Source of the DNA: Cepaea nemoralis
Taxonomy: Eukaryota > Mollusca > Gastropoda > Stylommatophora > Helicidae
Direction of reading: 5' to 3'
Length of the DNA: 64,000 nucleotides
Assembly: GCA_014155875.1 (NCBI GenBank)
Contig: JACEFZ010013526.1
Coordinates: 135,001-199,000, forward strand
Part shown: piece by piece, positions 9,947 to 20,269 of the stretch
How the letters are laid out: the number at the start of each line of letters is the position of its first letter
Numbering within the stretch: position 1 is the stretch's first letter
Program-made: the position numbers and the translations under genes
The notes under the pieces: generated by a model
Seen by the model: the letters and a program-made list of their open reading frames with translations, nothing else
What the model was told of the DNA's origin: nothing
Databases searched by the model: none

Positions 9947-10261
9947 GTCTACACTAATTTGGTAATGCAGCGTTCGAAGGACAAGAAATATAAAGCACCA
10001 GTATGCGCATGATATGTTTTGTTTATAATTCCGGAGTAATTCTGCAGGTGCTTTCTATTGTAACATGAAGAATTTAATCACAGATCTGGCCTAAGACTTC
10101 TGTATTGTTCTGGCAAATCTTTTGAGCAGCACTTCTAATTAATAGGTTATGTTGCACCGTCCATAATAGCGGGGGAACAGTTAAAGAATTATATGCATAT
10201 TTCAAATGTACAGTGCAAATATCAGGGACTTCTAGTATACCTGTTGTTTAGCACAGTATTT
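9947..10261. other. Intronic sequence, nothing recognised
   Basis: Between two LINE insertions in P450 gene A intron 2. AT-rich with no open frame of note, no RNA gene and no repeat that I can place. Confidence 0.5.
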
Positions 10262-10575
10262 TTCATCCATCATTCATCATTGGCATCTTGCCGCCTTGAC
10301 AGACAACAGCTTGTTATATTGTGCTTCAAAAAGGCTTAATAAATAAAACCCATGGCGGTAGCGAATGTGTCTGTAAATGTTTGTCCACAATGGATGCATG
10401 TGACCACATGCTCATTTCCACCATCACACATCAGTGTGTGACCTATCTGCAATCATTTTATCCTTTGGTTTTATTCCAGTTCTCATCTTTGCCCTCCATG
10501 CACCATTTTCAGCTGCGACTTGGTCCCAATGTGCAATATCAATGCCTGCATCAATCATGTCCCACTTAACTTGTA
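10262..10575 (-). mobile_element. LINE-D 3' end
   Basis: In reverse it encodes DMIDAGIDIAHWDQVAAENG and then a KMIADRSHT stretch, matching LINE-D codons at 38574-38700, followed by the 3' UTR (10262-10330). The C2H2 finger region is degraded. It is separated from the next LINE-D piece (10793-11010) by a mariner fragment, so the two are probably one copy. Confidence 0.68.
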
Positions 10576-10596
10576 CACATATTTTTGTATCGATGC

Positions 10597-10664
10597 AGCT
10601 GGTATGGGAGGACTGATAAAACGATGGGATAAGTGCATCAATGTTGGTGGAAATTATGTTGAGA
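10597..10664 (+). mobile_element. mariner-like transposase C-terminal remnant
   Basis: The frame reads GGLIKRWDKCINVGGNYVEK, then a stop. RWDKCxxxxGxYxEK is the typical end of mariner transposases. It lies inside the split LINE-D copy (10575-10793). No terminal repeats were identified, so the extent is unknown. Confidence 0.5.
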
Positions 10665-10792
10665 AATAAAGGGGCAATGTATGTATAAAAATAAACTAGT
10701 TTCAAGTTGATTATGTGGTTGTTTCGTGTTATCATATTTTGTTATTTTTCTACAGACATCTGTGACTTATTTATTAACTTACCCTCGTAGTA

Positions 10793-11010
10793 GAGACCGA
10801 CTCCGCGATATCTTACCCATATGTAATTCCCTAAAGAAAGATGTTCTTTGGTATTCTACCATCATCCATCCTCCTAAGTGTCCTATCCATCTAAGCCTGC
10901 GAAGACTGGGCATGGAACAAACCGTCGCACAAACTTATCTTTCCAATACTTCAGTATTTGTGATTTTTCTTGCCACTTAATGCCAAGTATCTTTTCGCAG
11001 ACATCACATA
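10793..11010 (-). mobile_element. LINE-D RT C-terminal fragment
   Basis: In reverse the region around 10960-10990 resembles the ILGTKWQDKI...TEVLER stretch of LINE-D at 38350-38400, and 10850-10900 matches the GHLRRMDD region. Frames are broken by several indels. Together with 10262-10575 it makes a 5'-truncated copy. Confidence 0.55.
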
Positions 11011-11241
11011 CAGTAGTTTTAAAACATTTATTATAGTCAGGCCGATTGTACCTGGTGTGGGTATCTTAGTGGTTTTACCAGAGATTTTACAGTTGGCTAG
11101 TTTGTAAGCGTTTAACATGTCTTTGTAAGAAGACAGCGCTAATGTTAATAAAAAAAAATAAATAAATAAATAAATAAAACATAAAATAAATAATAATCTT
11201 GTCTCATCAGCTTTAATAGAGCATCTTCCTCTGTTCCACAG

Positions 11242-12414
11242 ACTACTGGATTAGGTGAATTGGGAATTATTTTCTCAAGTGGAGCACTCTGGAAAGAGCA
11301 AAGATCCATCGGTCTGTCCATCCTTAGAGCTTTCGGGATGGGAAAGAATGTTTTAGCCGAGAAGATACAAGAAGAGGTTGGTTGTTACGTTGACTATCTA
11401 GCCAGTCTGAAAGGAAAAGCTAGTGATATTGGAACTTTTACCAACATCAGCACGTCGAACATAATCTGTTCTATCTTGCTTGGCCGCCGGTTTGACTACG
11501 ACGATAAGACATTTCAGGATTTGATACATAAACTGGGAATTTTGGTCAGTGAACAAGAAGCAGTTAGTCTCATAAATTTTATGCCATGGCTGGAAATTCT
11601 TCCCGGTGATCTCTTTAAGGCGAAAACAGTAAGAGCATCTAATGAGGCAATAATTAATATGCTTTCTAATGTCCTCAACGAGAAGAAGCGTCACGTCGAT
11701 GACTCCAGCGATGTCAGTAACTTTATCGATGCATACATTATAGAAAGAAACAAGAAAACCCAAGCCGGCATGTCAACAACTCTAGATGATCGAAACTTGC
11801 TGAAGATTATGAACGATTTATTCGGGGCTGGAACCGAGACCACTAGCACTACCATTCGTTGGTGCATACTGTATATATTAAACAACCCAGATGTACAAGA
11901 CAAAGTTTATGATGAGATCAAAGATAAAGTGGGGACGGATCGAACAGTAACCATACAAGACAAGAGCCAGTTGACTTACCTCAATGCTGTCATCATGGAA
12001 ACCCAACGCCTGGCCAGTATTGTCCCAAAGTCTGTGACTCACATGTGCTCTGATGAGGTGACTTTGAGAGGCTACACTCTGCCTAAAGGAACCTGGATCG
12101 TCCCAAACCTGGACTCCGTCCTCCACGACAAGGGCACTTGGGGAGAAGATGCCATGAGCTTCAGACCCGAACGCTTCATTGACAACAACGGCAAGCTAAA
12201 GAACCCCGAGCAGTTCATACCATTCAGCATTGGACGGCGTGTCTGCCTGGGGGAGAGTCTTGCAAAGATGGAGCTCTTTCTGTTTCTCTCCAATATGTTT
12301 CAGAGATTCAAGTTTCTCCCACCAAACCCCTACTCAGTTCCTCCATTAGCATATGTGAATGCCATTATCAATGGCCCACAATCGTACGAGGTGAGGGTAG
12401 TAGAGAGAAAATAA
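11242..12414 (+). CDS. Cytochrome P450 (CYP2-clan-like) gene A, terminal exon
   Basis: A haem-thiolate monooxygenase, expected to be ER-anchored and to use NADPH-P450 reductase. The exon follows CTGTTCCACAG and encodes the last 390 residues in one block, starting TTGLGELGIIFSSG in phase 0 with exon 2. Visible motifs: WxxxR of helix C (LWKEQR), helix-I oxygen-binding FGAGTETTSTT, helix-K ExxR (ETQR), PERF, and the haem loop FSIGRRVCLG with the axial cysteine. With exons like gene B exon 1 (63 codons plus two bases) and exon 2 the protein would be about 492 residues, normal for the family. No frameshift or stop is seen, so this gene looks functional. A three-coding-exon layout is implied. Substrate cannot be predicted. 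Confidence 0.95.
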   Translation, partial: TTGLGELGIIFSSGALWKEQRSIGLSILRAFGMGKNVLAEKIQEEVGCYVDYLASLKGKASDIGTFTNISTSNIICSILLGRRFDYDDKTFQDLIHKLGILVSEQEAVSLINFMPWLEILPGDLFKAKTVRASNEAIINMLSNVLNEKKRHVDDSSDVSNFIDAYIIERNKKTQAGMSTTLDDRNLLKIMNDLFGAGTETTSTTIRWCILYILNNPDVQDKVYDEIKDKVGTDRTVTIQDKSQLTYLNAVIMETQRLASIVPKSVTHMCSDEVTLRGYTLPKGTWIVPNLDSVLHDKGTWGEDAMSFRPERFIDNNGKLKNPEQFIPFSIGRRVCLGESLAKMELFLFLSNMFQRFKFLPPNPYSVPPLAYVNAIINGPQSYEVRVVERK

Positions 12415-12415
12415 A
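12410..12415 (+). promoter_or_regulatory. AATAAA overlapping the P450 stop codon
   Basis: The hexamer AATAAA contains the TAA stop (12412-12414) of gene A. A SINE tail starts 14 bp further on, so the native 3' UTR is either extremely short or now includes SINE sequence. Whether this hexamer is the signal used cannot be told from sequence. Confidence 0.3.
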
Positions 12416-12428
12416 GATACACTAATAA

Positions 12429-12565
12429 GTTTAGTTTAGTTTAGTTTAGTTTAGTTTACTCGAATGATCAACATCACGGCACACGGGTGTAACCCATAAG
12501 TGCTTCATTCTCCTCCTAACTCAAACCTGAATTTAGAGAAACACAGCTCAGTAATAGACGCTCAA
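12429..12565 (-). mobile_element. SINE-T, 5'-truncated, just after the P450 stop
   Basis: The left end is a (GTTTA)n tract (12429-12458), followed by GATCAACATCACGGCACAC and GTAACCCATAAGTGCTTCAT. This is the same 3' end as the full copy at 43060-43469. In the element's own sense the tail is (TAAAC)n. The tRNA-like head is missing. Confidence 0.65.
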
Positions 12566-12884
12566 AGAAAAGTTACTCAGCACACCAATAAAAGCAACGA
12601 AACGAAGATGAAACTTGGCAATCATTGGAAACTTTCTTCCGATTGTCACATCTGGGCATTTCTTAGACTTCAAAGTTAGAATCAGTATTTAAGTTTCCAG
12701 TAATTACTGCCTGCGTTAAACTGTATATTCTTGCAGTTATATTCTCTATACGTTCTCCCATCCTCACTGTTGTAAACAACGATACTCACTACACGTCCTT
12801 CCATCCTCCTTGTTGTAAACCTATATATTCTCATAGTTATCTTCTTCACATGACCTCCCATCCTGTCTATTGAAACCCTACATA

Positions 12885-13405
12885 CAAGGGGCTTCAAATG
12901 AAAACCGTTTCCTCCCAATACTATTTGAGTTGTCCAAACAAGTGGAAATCACTTGAGGCTAGGTCAGGCGAGTACGAAGGATGTGGTACACACCAAAAGT
13001 GGAGGTCTTCGATGGTTTCAACCGTTGCGCGGGCAGTATGGGGTCGAACATTGCCATGTTGCAAAACGTCGAAACTTCCTACTTCACTTATACATTTGCT
13101 GGACTGACAGACTGTATCATCATACTGGACCTTCATTCGCCGATGAATTTCTACAGGTTTCACCCCTTCACTGATTAAAAAAAACGGATAACAGAACTCT
13201 GCTCTTCTTTGGTGTATGTCAAAAGTGGCGGGGGGGGCAAACTTTAAACTGTTCTTATGACGTCACAGTGGTCGTCTGCATCGTGATATCCGTCCCGTGC
13301 TTAACACTCTTGACATCCTTAACAACAATATTGACAGGTCACATGACAATGGCGTGGTTATTGTAATTTCTATCAAACTTTTAAGGTTTTCATTTGAAGC
13401 CCCTC
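12885..13405 (-). mobile_element. Internally deleted mariner-like element with TIRs
   Basis: Terminal inverted repeats AGGGGCTTCAAATGAAAACC are present at both ends, and the element is bordered by TA (12883-12884 and 13406-13407). In reverse, 13045-12921 encodes NVRPHTARATVETIEDL and PSYSPDLASSDFHLFGQLK, the second and third catalytic blocks of a mariner transposase. The residue expected to be Asp in HDNxRPH is Gly here (HGNVRPH), so the triad is broken. The N-terminal half is absent. The flanks on both sides carry a diverged ~58-bp repeat (for example TATATTCTCATAGTT at 12826 and 13517) into which it inserted. Confidence 0.78.
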
Positions 13406-13685
13406 TAGTATTTCATAATTTTCCCCAGACGTCATACCATCATCTCTTTGGTAAACCTATAGACTTTCATAGTTATCTTCTTTACTCCACCTCCCATTCT
13501 CTCTGCTATAAACTTATATATTCTCATAGTTGTTCTCATGTATATTTATGTCAATGTACACATTATGTGTATGTGCATGTAAATATACGTAACTGAAAGA
13601 AAATATATATTAGAGACTATACACAGTTGAAGGAATACACGTATAAAAATGTAAATATATACACCTGGAAGTATATGCATATATA

Positions 13686-13687
<2 letters not shown>

Positions 13688-13746
<59 letters not shown>
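13688..13746. repeat. (TG)n microsatellite
   Basis: About 29 perfect TG dinucleotides. The surrounding 13550-13980 is AT-rich with repeated TATGTA/TACATA motifs and no gene. Confidence 0.98.
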
Positions 13747-13747
<1 letters not shown>

Positions 13748-13984
13748 ACATACATCGCTGAAAGGATATGCCTGTTATATGTATGTAAATGTAAACAGAC
13801 AAAAAGATACGTGTTTCGTATGGAAATGTACACTTTCTATGAATATGTATATTTGCGCGGGAATATACACATTGGAATGACTATGTGTGTACATGTGTAA
13901 ATGTACATATTTCAAAGATATACGTTAATGTATGTACACATATATCGTTGAAAGAATATGTTTATATGTATGTAAGTATACGCG

Positions 13985-14222
13985 GCTCTGTGGCTAATGT
14001 GCTACAAACGCAATTCGTAATCCTGCAAGCCCCTTTCGAAACACAGCTGCGGGCCATTTGGAAAGCAGGTCGCATTTTGTTGGTTTCTATACTCATGATA
14101 TGAGTTCCGGTCATTCAGAAAGCAATTGCACACTACTGAACGTAAACTTGCCTAGGAATTACAAAGGACAACAATATGCTAGAGTTCATTACTACATCCT
14201 GTGAAGGATATGCAACTAACTA
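13985..14222 (+). mobile_element. SINE-V copy
   Basis: The head contains GGCTAATGTGCTACAAACGC (A-box region, diverged) and CCCTTTCGAAACAC (B box), the core is CAGAAAGCAATTGCACACTA, and the end is CATCCTGTGAAGGATATGCA. It is more diverged than the intron copies. Confidence 0.52.
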
Positions 14223-14252
14223 AAAGCTAAATACACAATTAAAATTGTATGC

Positions 14253-14690
14253 ATATCATTATCATGGCGGTTATGTTTCGCCATCTCACGATCACCAGAG
14301 TCGTGGATCCACTCTGGTTTCTTATCTCAACCATATCATGTGGTCAGGCGAACCAGATATTTACTTCTCTGTATTTCTTGTTCTTTTCCCATTAATCTTA
14401 CCAGTTGTCACCAGGTTTTTAAGTTTATTTCTTATCACAACGTGCGTTAAAAAACGTTCACTAAACACGTCTAATTTCTCTAATAAGTTTACGGTTTTAA
14501 TTTATTTCTTGTAGGATTTACTCAATGGTTTTTCCTTCTGTCATAAGCATTCTTTGCATATATCTAAGAAATCACATTTCCGCTGCCATTAGATGTTTTT
14601 CAGATTGTCTGCTCATTGTCTACGTATTGAAACACGGGAAGAAAAATATTCAAATTTTTCTTACAAAGGCGAATTTTCTTAATTTATGGG
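14253..14690 (-). mobile_element. RTE LINE-A 3' fragment, decayed
   Basis: The segment parallels 8890-9270 (shared ATCACCAGAGTCGTGGATC, TACTTCTCTGTA, TCTAATTTCTCTAAT, CAGATTGTCTGCTCATTGTC) but with many substitutions and indels. It encodes only a scrambled C-terminal part. An old copy. Confidence 0.55.
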
Positions 14691-14699
14691 AATCAATCA

Positions 14700-14965
14700 A
14701 TTACCCAGTAAGAAATGCTGTTGTCAGACAGACAGTGGGATCAACACCTTGTGCCATATTTATTGAAAGACGGAAGATCATCGGCGACGAGACCGAGAGG
14801 ACGTCCAAGAAGAAAATGGACTGACGACATCAGAGACATTGTACAATCACACGGAACGACACTATCCAGTGCCGCCCGTCGGGCGCTGGAGCGCAAATTA
14901 TTCCTCCCCTCGACGCTTGATGGCAGAAGTGGAAGACGTTGATGATGATGACGACGATGAATCAA
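14700..14965 (+). mobile_element. LINE C-terminal fragment, another RTE-like family
   Basis: The frame includes ERTSKKKM and, after a shift, RGRPRRKWTDDIRDIVQSHG and a RRALERKLF stretch, then a (GATGAT)n tail at 14938-14960. The GRPRxKWxDDI pattern is the usual post-RT end of RTE-like LINEs. It does not match families A-E of this window. Confidence 0.5.
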
Positions 14966-15261
14966 TTAAATTCAGTGAGTAGTGAAGGATACATCGATTT
15001 TCTTAATACATATCATAATAACCGCTATTCACTACTATACACATATAATTATAACATCATGTTTTGAATCATTTCATTCACACAAAAATTGAAATAGGAA
15101 AACTCAAGGTAGATTTGTACTCAATAGAATGAGAACCGATATATATATAAAGCCGAGGGGGAAACGAGATAAGAATATAATAATAAATAACAGATAGGAG
15201 TGTTAACTGCTACACTATACTACTCTTTACGGTGATGTGACGTAGACAGTAAACATGTGAA

Positions 15262-15788
15262 TCGGTATACCTATCTCGGAACAGGTCCTAACATCTGATG
15301 GAAGATGCCTTGCAGAGAATAGTCCTATAATTGGCATGGCAAAGCTGGCCTTCTGCAAAATGGAAAACATACTTACCAACAGAAAGTTGTCAATTGCAGT
15401 AAGAAAAATAATGTCGAAGTACTATATAGAACCCATATTGCTGTATGCGTGTGAAACATGGACAGTTAGCAGACAAGCTGAGAAACATCTAATGGTGGTG
15501 GAAATGTGGTTGTTGAGAAAAATGCAAAGAATACCATGAACGTACAGAAATGAGACAAATTAAAAACGGAAATTTATTGGAGAAATTAGAACAATAACAG
15601 TCAAGAATTTTGGACATGTTATGAGGAGAAATGGACCTGAAAATATAGTGACTGATGGGAAGAGAGCAAGAGGACAACAACATATAAAATAGAAGATAAA
15701 TACTTTGATGGTTGGGTAGCATGGCATGGTCGGGTCAAGAACACAGACCTGATTCGAACCATGACCGCTCACGGCTGTCGGCATGGTA

Positions 15789-15790
<2 letters not shown>
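15262..15790 (+). mobile_element. RTE LINE-A 3' part
   Basis: It contains [58 protein letters not shown], then broken frames and a CRHGI end at 15785. It runs directly into a (TGA)n/(TGG)n microsatellite. Several stops make it dead. Confidence 0.7.
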
Positions 15791-15839
<49 letters not shown>

Positions 15840-15918
15840 GGTGGTGGTGGTGGTGGTGGTGGTGGTGGTGGTGGTGGTGGTAGTAGTGGTGGTGATGATG
15901 ATGATGATGATAATGATG
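15791..15918. repeat. (GAT)n(GGT)n(GAT)n microsatellite on a LINE tail
   Basis: About 128 bp of trinucleotide repeat: GATGAT, then GGTGGT, then GATGAT. It begins where the LINE-A C-terminus ends. RTE elements here end in short GAT- or TTGA-type repeats, so the array probably grew from the element tail. Confidence 0.97.
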
Positions 15919-15919
15919 T

Positions 15920-17560
15920 TCGTGAAAAGAAAGAAATAACTCGATGACCAAATTATGGATATGTACGTATAAACCTTTGTCACATAATCAGTTAAGCTTT
16001 ATATTCGGTTTACAACATGAAGATTTATCTGTATTTGCTTTATTGTTAAAAACATCCTGACTTGTCCAATTAATGTGATGTGTTTACAACTTCTCGAAGT
16101 TATCTATTTTGTTTCAAAGAAGCCAGAGATATATATGGCAAATATTATGTGTAACATATCCAGACTTGTATTCACATGTGTTGTGTTTTAATCATTCTGA
16201 CTCTACTAAATAATGTGTTGTGTTCAAAAAGCAAGCGATAAGAACGTTGTATTTTGTGTTTAATGCATTAGCCATATTAAAAGTATAAAAACGAGCTGAA
16301 ATGTATGTTATTATTTTGTAAATTAAAATGCTGGTTATATGAAGAGGAATATTGTGTGTAAATCGTTAATATGTTTAAATTATCATCTTCGTTGTTATGT
16401 ATAAATGAGGATACAAATACGAAAAAATACATGTTATATGAAATGCAAGCTTGCGTGATATTGTTATACATCTATGTCTTTCGGATTCCCACCGGGCACT
16501 AGAAACAGTTTTGTTATGTTTACAAGAAGAAGAATATACAAGAATAGTAGAAGAACAAAAGCTACATACGAGGGGTATGCTATACACATGTCGAGTCTAT
16601 AAAACGGAAAACGTACACTACAGGTAACTGACATTTACATGAGTTTTCATGTAGATTTCTTCAAGTAGTTGTATCAAAGTAAGTTTGTTGTATGTGTGCT
16701 GACTAGGGTTTTATCCGCAGCGTCTATTTCATCACTTGTGACCAGTCAGAGTCTCACGTCTGTCTAATGTCGCTCGTTTGTTTTAGACTCGACAGGTAAA
16801 TGACATGTATACAAAAGTTAGTCAAACTTTGGTGAACATGGTCATAAATACATTTCGTGATGCAAAACATAAATATATAATATCACAATATTTAGCGCTC
16901 AGCACTGCTATCGTCCGCTCACATAACAATCTCTTCGTTCACACAACGAGCGCACACACAGTCGGCTCTCAACTATATCGCAGCGCTAGCACACACTCAA
17001 ATCGGTAATACAAGTTGCCTCGACGTGTCTTCCCGTTATAACTAAAAACTGGAATCCACAAAATCGAAGTGTTGTAGATAATTAACTAGTCAACCAACTG
17101 AAAACATAGATCATGGTTCTCACTTGAATTCGTAGAGCATGAAATAACTGAGGCATTCTAGCGAACGTTTTTACACTTTAATACGTGCTGCAGAAACAAC
17201 GGGATAACAGCTATCCAAGACAATAAACTGCCCTACAGACAGGGTCGGGGTTTATATATATATATATGTATATATATATATAATACTATGGATAAGTTCC
17301 CTGTTCTACTCCGTTCACCTTGAATCCCAGTCTCCAATCTAACGGTTCAGTATTTCAGCAAATCGTCTAGGTTTTTCCACGCCCGATCCTTTCATTGATG
17401 TATCGTCGTCCACACATTCCTCTCCTGTTGCTCACTTGCCGATCCTAGCAATCATTGCGTCCCGAATATCCCTTTTAACACGGAGCCTTCAGAAAAAACA
17501 ACTGCTTCGTGTCGCAGCCTCACAACGTCTGTTTCTTTGTTGTCCTCTGACGTTTCAAGT
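15920..17560. other. No gene seen; possible LTR region
   Basis: AT-rich, with no supported ORF. A TA-rich stretch is at 17255-17282. The part after about 17000, downstream of the minus-strand gypsy coding region, is where its 3' LTR would be expected, but I could not match it to a second copy. The block AGGGTCGGGG at 17241-17250 recurs in reverse at 21031-21040 (CCCCGACCCT), which may be an LTR-edge hint. Confidence 0.35.
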
Positions 17561-17698
17561 TTCCCTTGGTTTCTCCTGTTGACCGTCCACTTTGGTGTGT
17601 CCAATATGGAAAATCCCTTTTCTCCTTTTCTGTATCTTCTTTTGGTGTGTGCCCGTCATGGCATTATGCCCCCTCCCAGATAAGACGGAAGATCTTCA

Positions 17699-18232
17699 TT
17701 ACATTAGTAGTGTTAATGCATTTACTTTTCTATAATCAGCACATAGACGTAATGAACCATCTTTTTTCTTCACAATTACTACTGGAGAACAGTAGTTTGA
17801 AATAGATATTCTTATAATCCCAGTTTTATCTAACTCTGAAATTTCTGCAGTAACTTTCTCTAGATAATGTATTGGAACAGGATATGGTTTCAATTTAACT
17901 GGGATATTCGAGAGTAAAGTTATCTTATGTTTGATAAGCGATGGTTGTCCTGGTTTGTCAGAAAAGATTGTGCTAAATTCTTTTATTGCTGCAATAAGTT
18001 TTTCTTTGTCTTGGGTTGACAAATCTTGACTTATTTGTATAGATTGCCAACCACTGTCACTATTAAATATTGGTGTTGGAATTTGTTGATTAATAGCGTC
18101 TTCTTGTTGTTCGTTAATAACCCAACAAGCTGCTGCTATTCTATGTGGAATTTGTAGCGTCACCTGTGATGTCTTGCTGTCGCGTGGGATATATGGTTTA
18201 AGCATATTTATGTGAAAGATTTTGTTTTCCAT
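17699..18232 (-). pseudogene. gypsy integrase end plus RT N-terminal part
   Basis: An open frame of 177 codons starts in the integrase C-terminal motif HINMLKPYIPRD, passes a linker with DKEKLIAAIKEFSTIFSDKP, and enters RT at ISELDKTGIIRISISNYCS, followed by PVVIVKKKDGSLRLCADYRK. RT stops right after VNALT, before the catalytic YxDD. It overlaps the upstream integrase frame by a one-base frame change near 18225. Confidence 0.8.
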
Positions 18233-19208
18233 TTACATCGATCCGATAGTCTACATCACGGATTTTCTTAATCACTTTAAATGGACATTGCCATGAAGTA
18301 ACTAAACAGTCACGAGGATCAGGTAACAATAACCAGACCTCTTCTTCTTCTTTCAAGACTATTGTCTTGCCGTTTCTATTATCGACTGTCTGTCTTTTCT
18401 CCAGCTTTCTCCAGTGCTGATTTTGCGTACATGTCTCGTCTTGTTTTCTGTCTACGAAGGGTTTCAACATGTTTATGTGGTAGATTTTCTTTCTATTTCC
18501 TATCCTTATTTGATAGTCAACGTCTGTTATTCTCTTTACTACTTGGAATGGACCTTGCCATGACACAATGAGTGAATCCCTGGGGTCTGGGAGCAATAGT
18601 AAGACTTTTTCTTCTTCTTTCAAGACTATTGTCTTGGCGTTTCTGTTATCGTACTGTCTGTATTTTAGTCCTGCATTGTGTAATGCTTTCTTTGCAATCT
18701 GGCAGGCAGTTATCAGTTTCTCCCGTAGGTTTGTCACCATATCGTACGCCTCCCTTTTCGGGTGGTCGTGTACTTTGCCTGTGAGTAGTTCGTTCCACAA
18801 TAATAATCGGCCTCTTGGGTTTGCCCCGTACACGAGTTCAAACGGGGAGAAGCCAGTACTTGCTTGCGGTACCTCTCGGTATGCAAACAGGACTGCAGGT
18901 AGCATTATGTCCCAGTCTTTTGGGCGATCCGCCGTTATTTTGGCTAATGTCCGTTTGAGTACTCCATTAAAATTCTCATTGACCCCGTTGGTCATGGGAT
19001 GGTAGGGTGAACTAAATACTTGTTTTACCCCTAGTCTTTCCATTGCACTTTGTGTTGCTTCTGAAATGAACTGACTACCTCTGTCTGACAAGACGCATGA
19101 TGGGAGTCCTATCCTACTGAAAATAAGAAGCAATGATTCTACAATGGATTTGGATGTTATTGACTTTAGTGGGATTGCTTCTGGCCATCTTGTGCACAGG
19201 TCCATCAT
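18198..19208 (-). pseudogene. gypsy integrase core with doubled C-terminal module
   Basis: A 336-codon open frame. The integrase core has LSDRGSQFISEA (second Asp, residue 42) and NENFNGVLKRTL (Glu, residue 78), giving D-35-E spacing. After SPFELVYGANPRGR comes a GPY/F-type C-terminal module at residues 187-255 (VSWQGPFQVVKRI ... IYHINMLKPF). A second, diverged module follows at residues 276-336 (VTSWQCPFKVIKKI ...), whose HINMLKPY motif continues in the next frame. One in-frame TGA at 19230-19232 separates this from the upstream frame. Confidence 0.82.
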
Positions 19209-19229
19209 CGTTAGGATGTACCTGTTCCC

Positions 19230-20090
19230 TCAGTCCGTTGTCGTGTTGAGGGGACCCACAATATCGACGGCTATTTTTTCGAACGGTCTTGATGCCAGAT
19301 CCGTTTCTTGAACCATTGCTTTTGGGTGTCGACCCTTTTGGGTCGTCCTTTGGCATAGTTCACAGGAACGAACATGGTTCTTTACGTCCTTAGAATAGCC
19401 TGGCCAGTAGAACTGAGATAATAATCTCTGTTTTGTCCTGGCCATCCCCATATGTCCCGCAAATGGAGAGTCGTGCGCCAATTTCAGCGCATTGCTGCGA
19501 TGTTGTGACGGCAGCACAGTTTGTGAAAGGAGCACTGAGCCTTTTTTGTATTCTCTGGTGAGGATGTTATTTTCTAATTTAAATTTCCATCTACCTTCTT
19601 TTGCTTGTTTAGATGGTCGGTTGACTCGTTGGAAGCATGTTTGTAGTGAAATGTCCTTTTTCTGTAGTGTACTCAAGTCGTTCGTCGGTGAGTTTGTACT
19701 CAGTCTGTTGTCCGGTGTCGTTTGCAGAGTATCATTATTCTGTTCATTTTCTTCTTTCTTTTTCTGTGCTCTTGTCACGGCATTTGCTACAGTGTCTTTC
19801 CGTTGCCGTGTTTGGCTTTCTTCTGCTGTATTGTCTTTTACGCGTGGTATGTTGCCGATTATTAATCCCACGCACGGGTTCGGTAATACCGCTGCTTGTA
19901 CCCTGCCAGTATAATATGGGCTGTCGATTTTGATCCATGCTATGTCATATGTCTTGATGGTTCCACCGAAAGTTCGACAGTTAGCTTGTTCCCCTGCGTA
20001 GTCTTTTCTTTTGACTACTCTATGATTAACCCCGACTAATGATGCTCCGGAATCTCTTATGCATGTGGTGATTTCGCCGTTGACAAATGC
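19230..20090 (-). pseudogene. gypsy protease and integrase zinc-binding domain
   Basis: The region 20090-19860 encodes an aspartic protease: IRDSGASLVGV (active-site D-S-G), CRTFGGTIKTYDIAW, and PNPCVGLIIGNIP. The same frame runs on from 19871 through a charged linker to the integrase HHCC domain: AHDSPFAGHMGMARTKQRL, then YWPGYSKDV and CELCQ, and ends at VDIVGP, the first catalytic Asp of integrase. The protease closely parallels the plus-strand copy at 24011-24262. Confidence 0.78.
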
Positions 20091-20269
20091 TTTTCTGACT
20101 TTTCAAGTCTCTTTTAGGATATGTGCTGTATTTACCTCTTGTATCGCTACGTTGTGGCTGTCTTTACGGTTACCATCTGTCGGTAATTTTATGTTGTAAT
20201 TATTTCGTGTCCTTCTTGTGTTTGTCTCTTGGTTTTGTTCTTTTTTCTTAATTAGGCTTTACAATTATT

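Noticed and set aside
14822..14834. CTGACGACATCAG as a hammerhead core
   Set aside because: It matches the first box only; no stem II and no GAAA box follow, and it is within a LINE coding region.
17220..17290. gypsy LTR boundary at the TA-rich block
   Set aside because: Only a 10-base match to 21031-21040 in reverse was found, with no extended LTR similarity, so no LTR is annotated.
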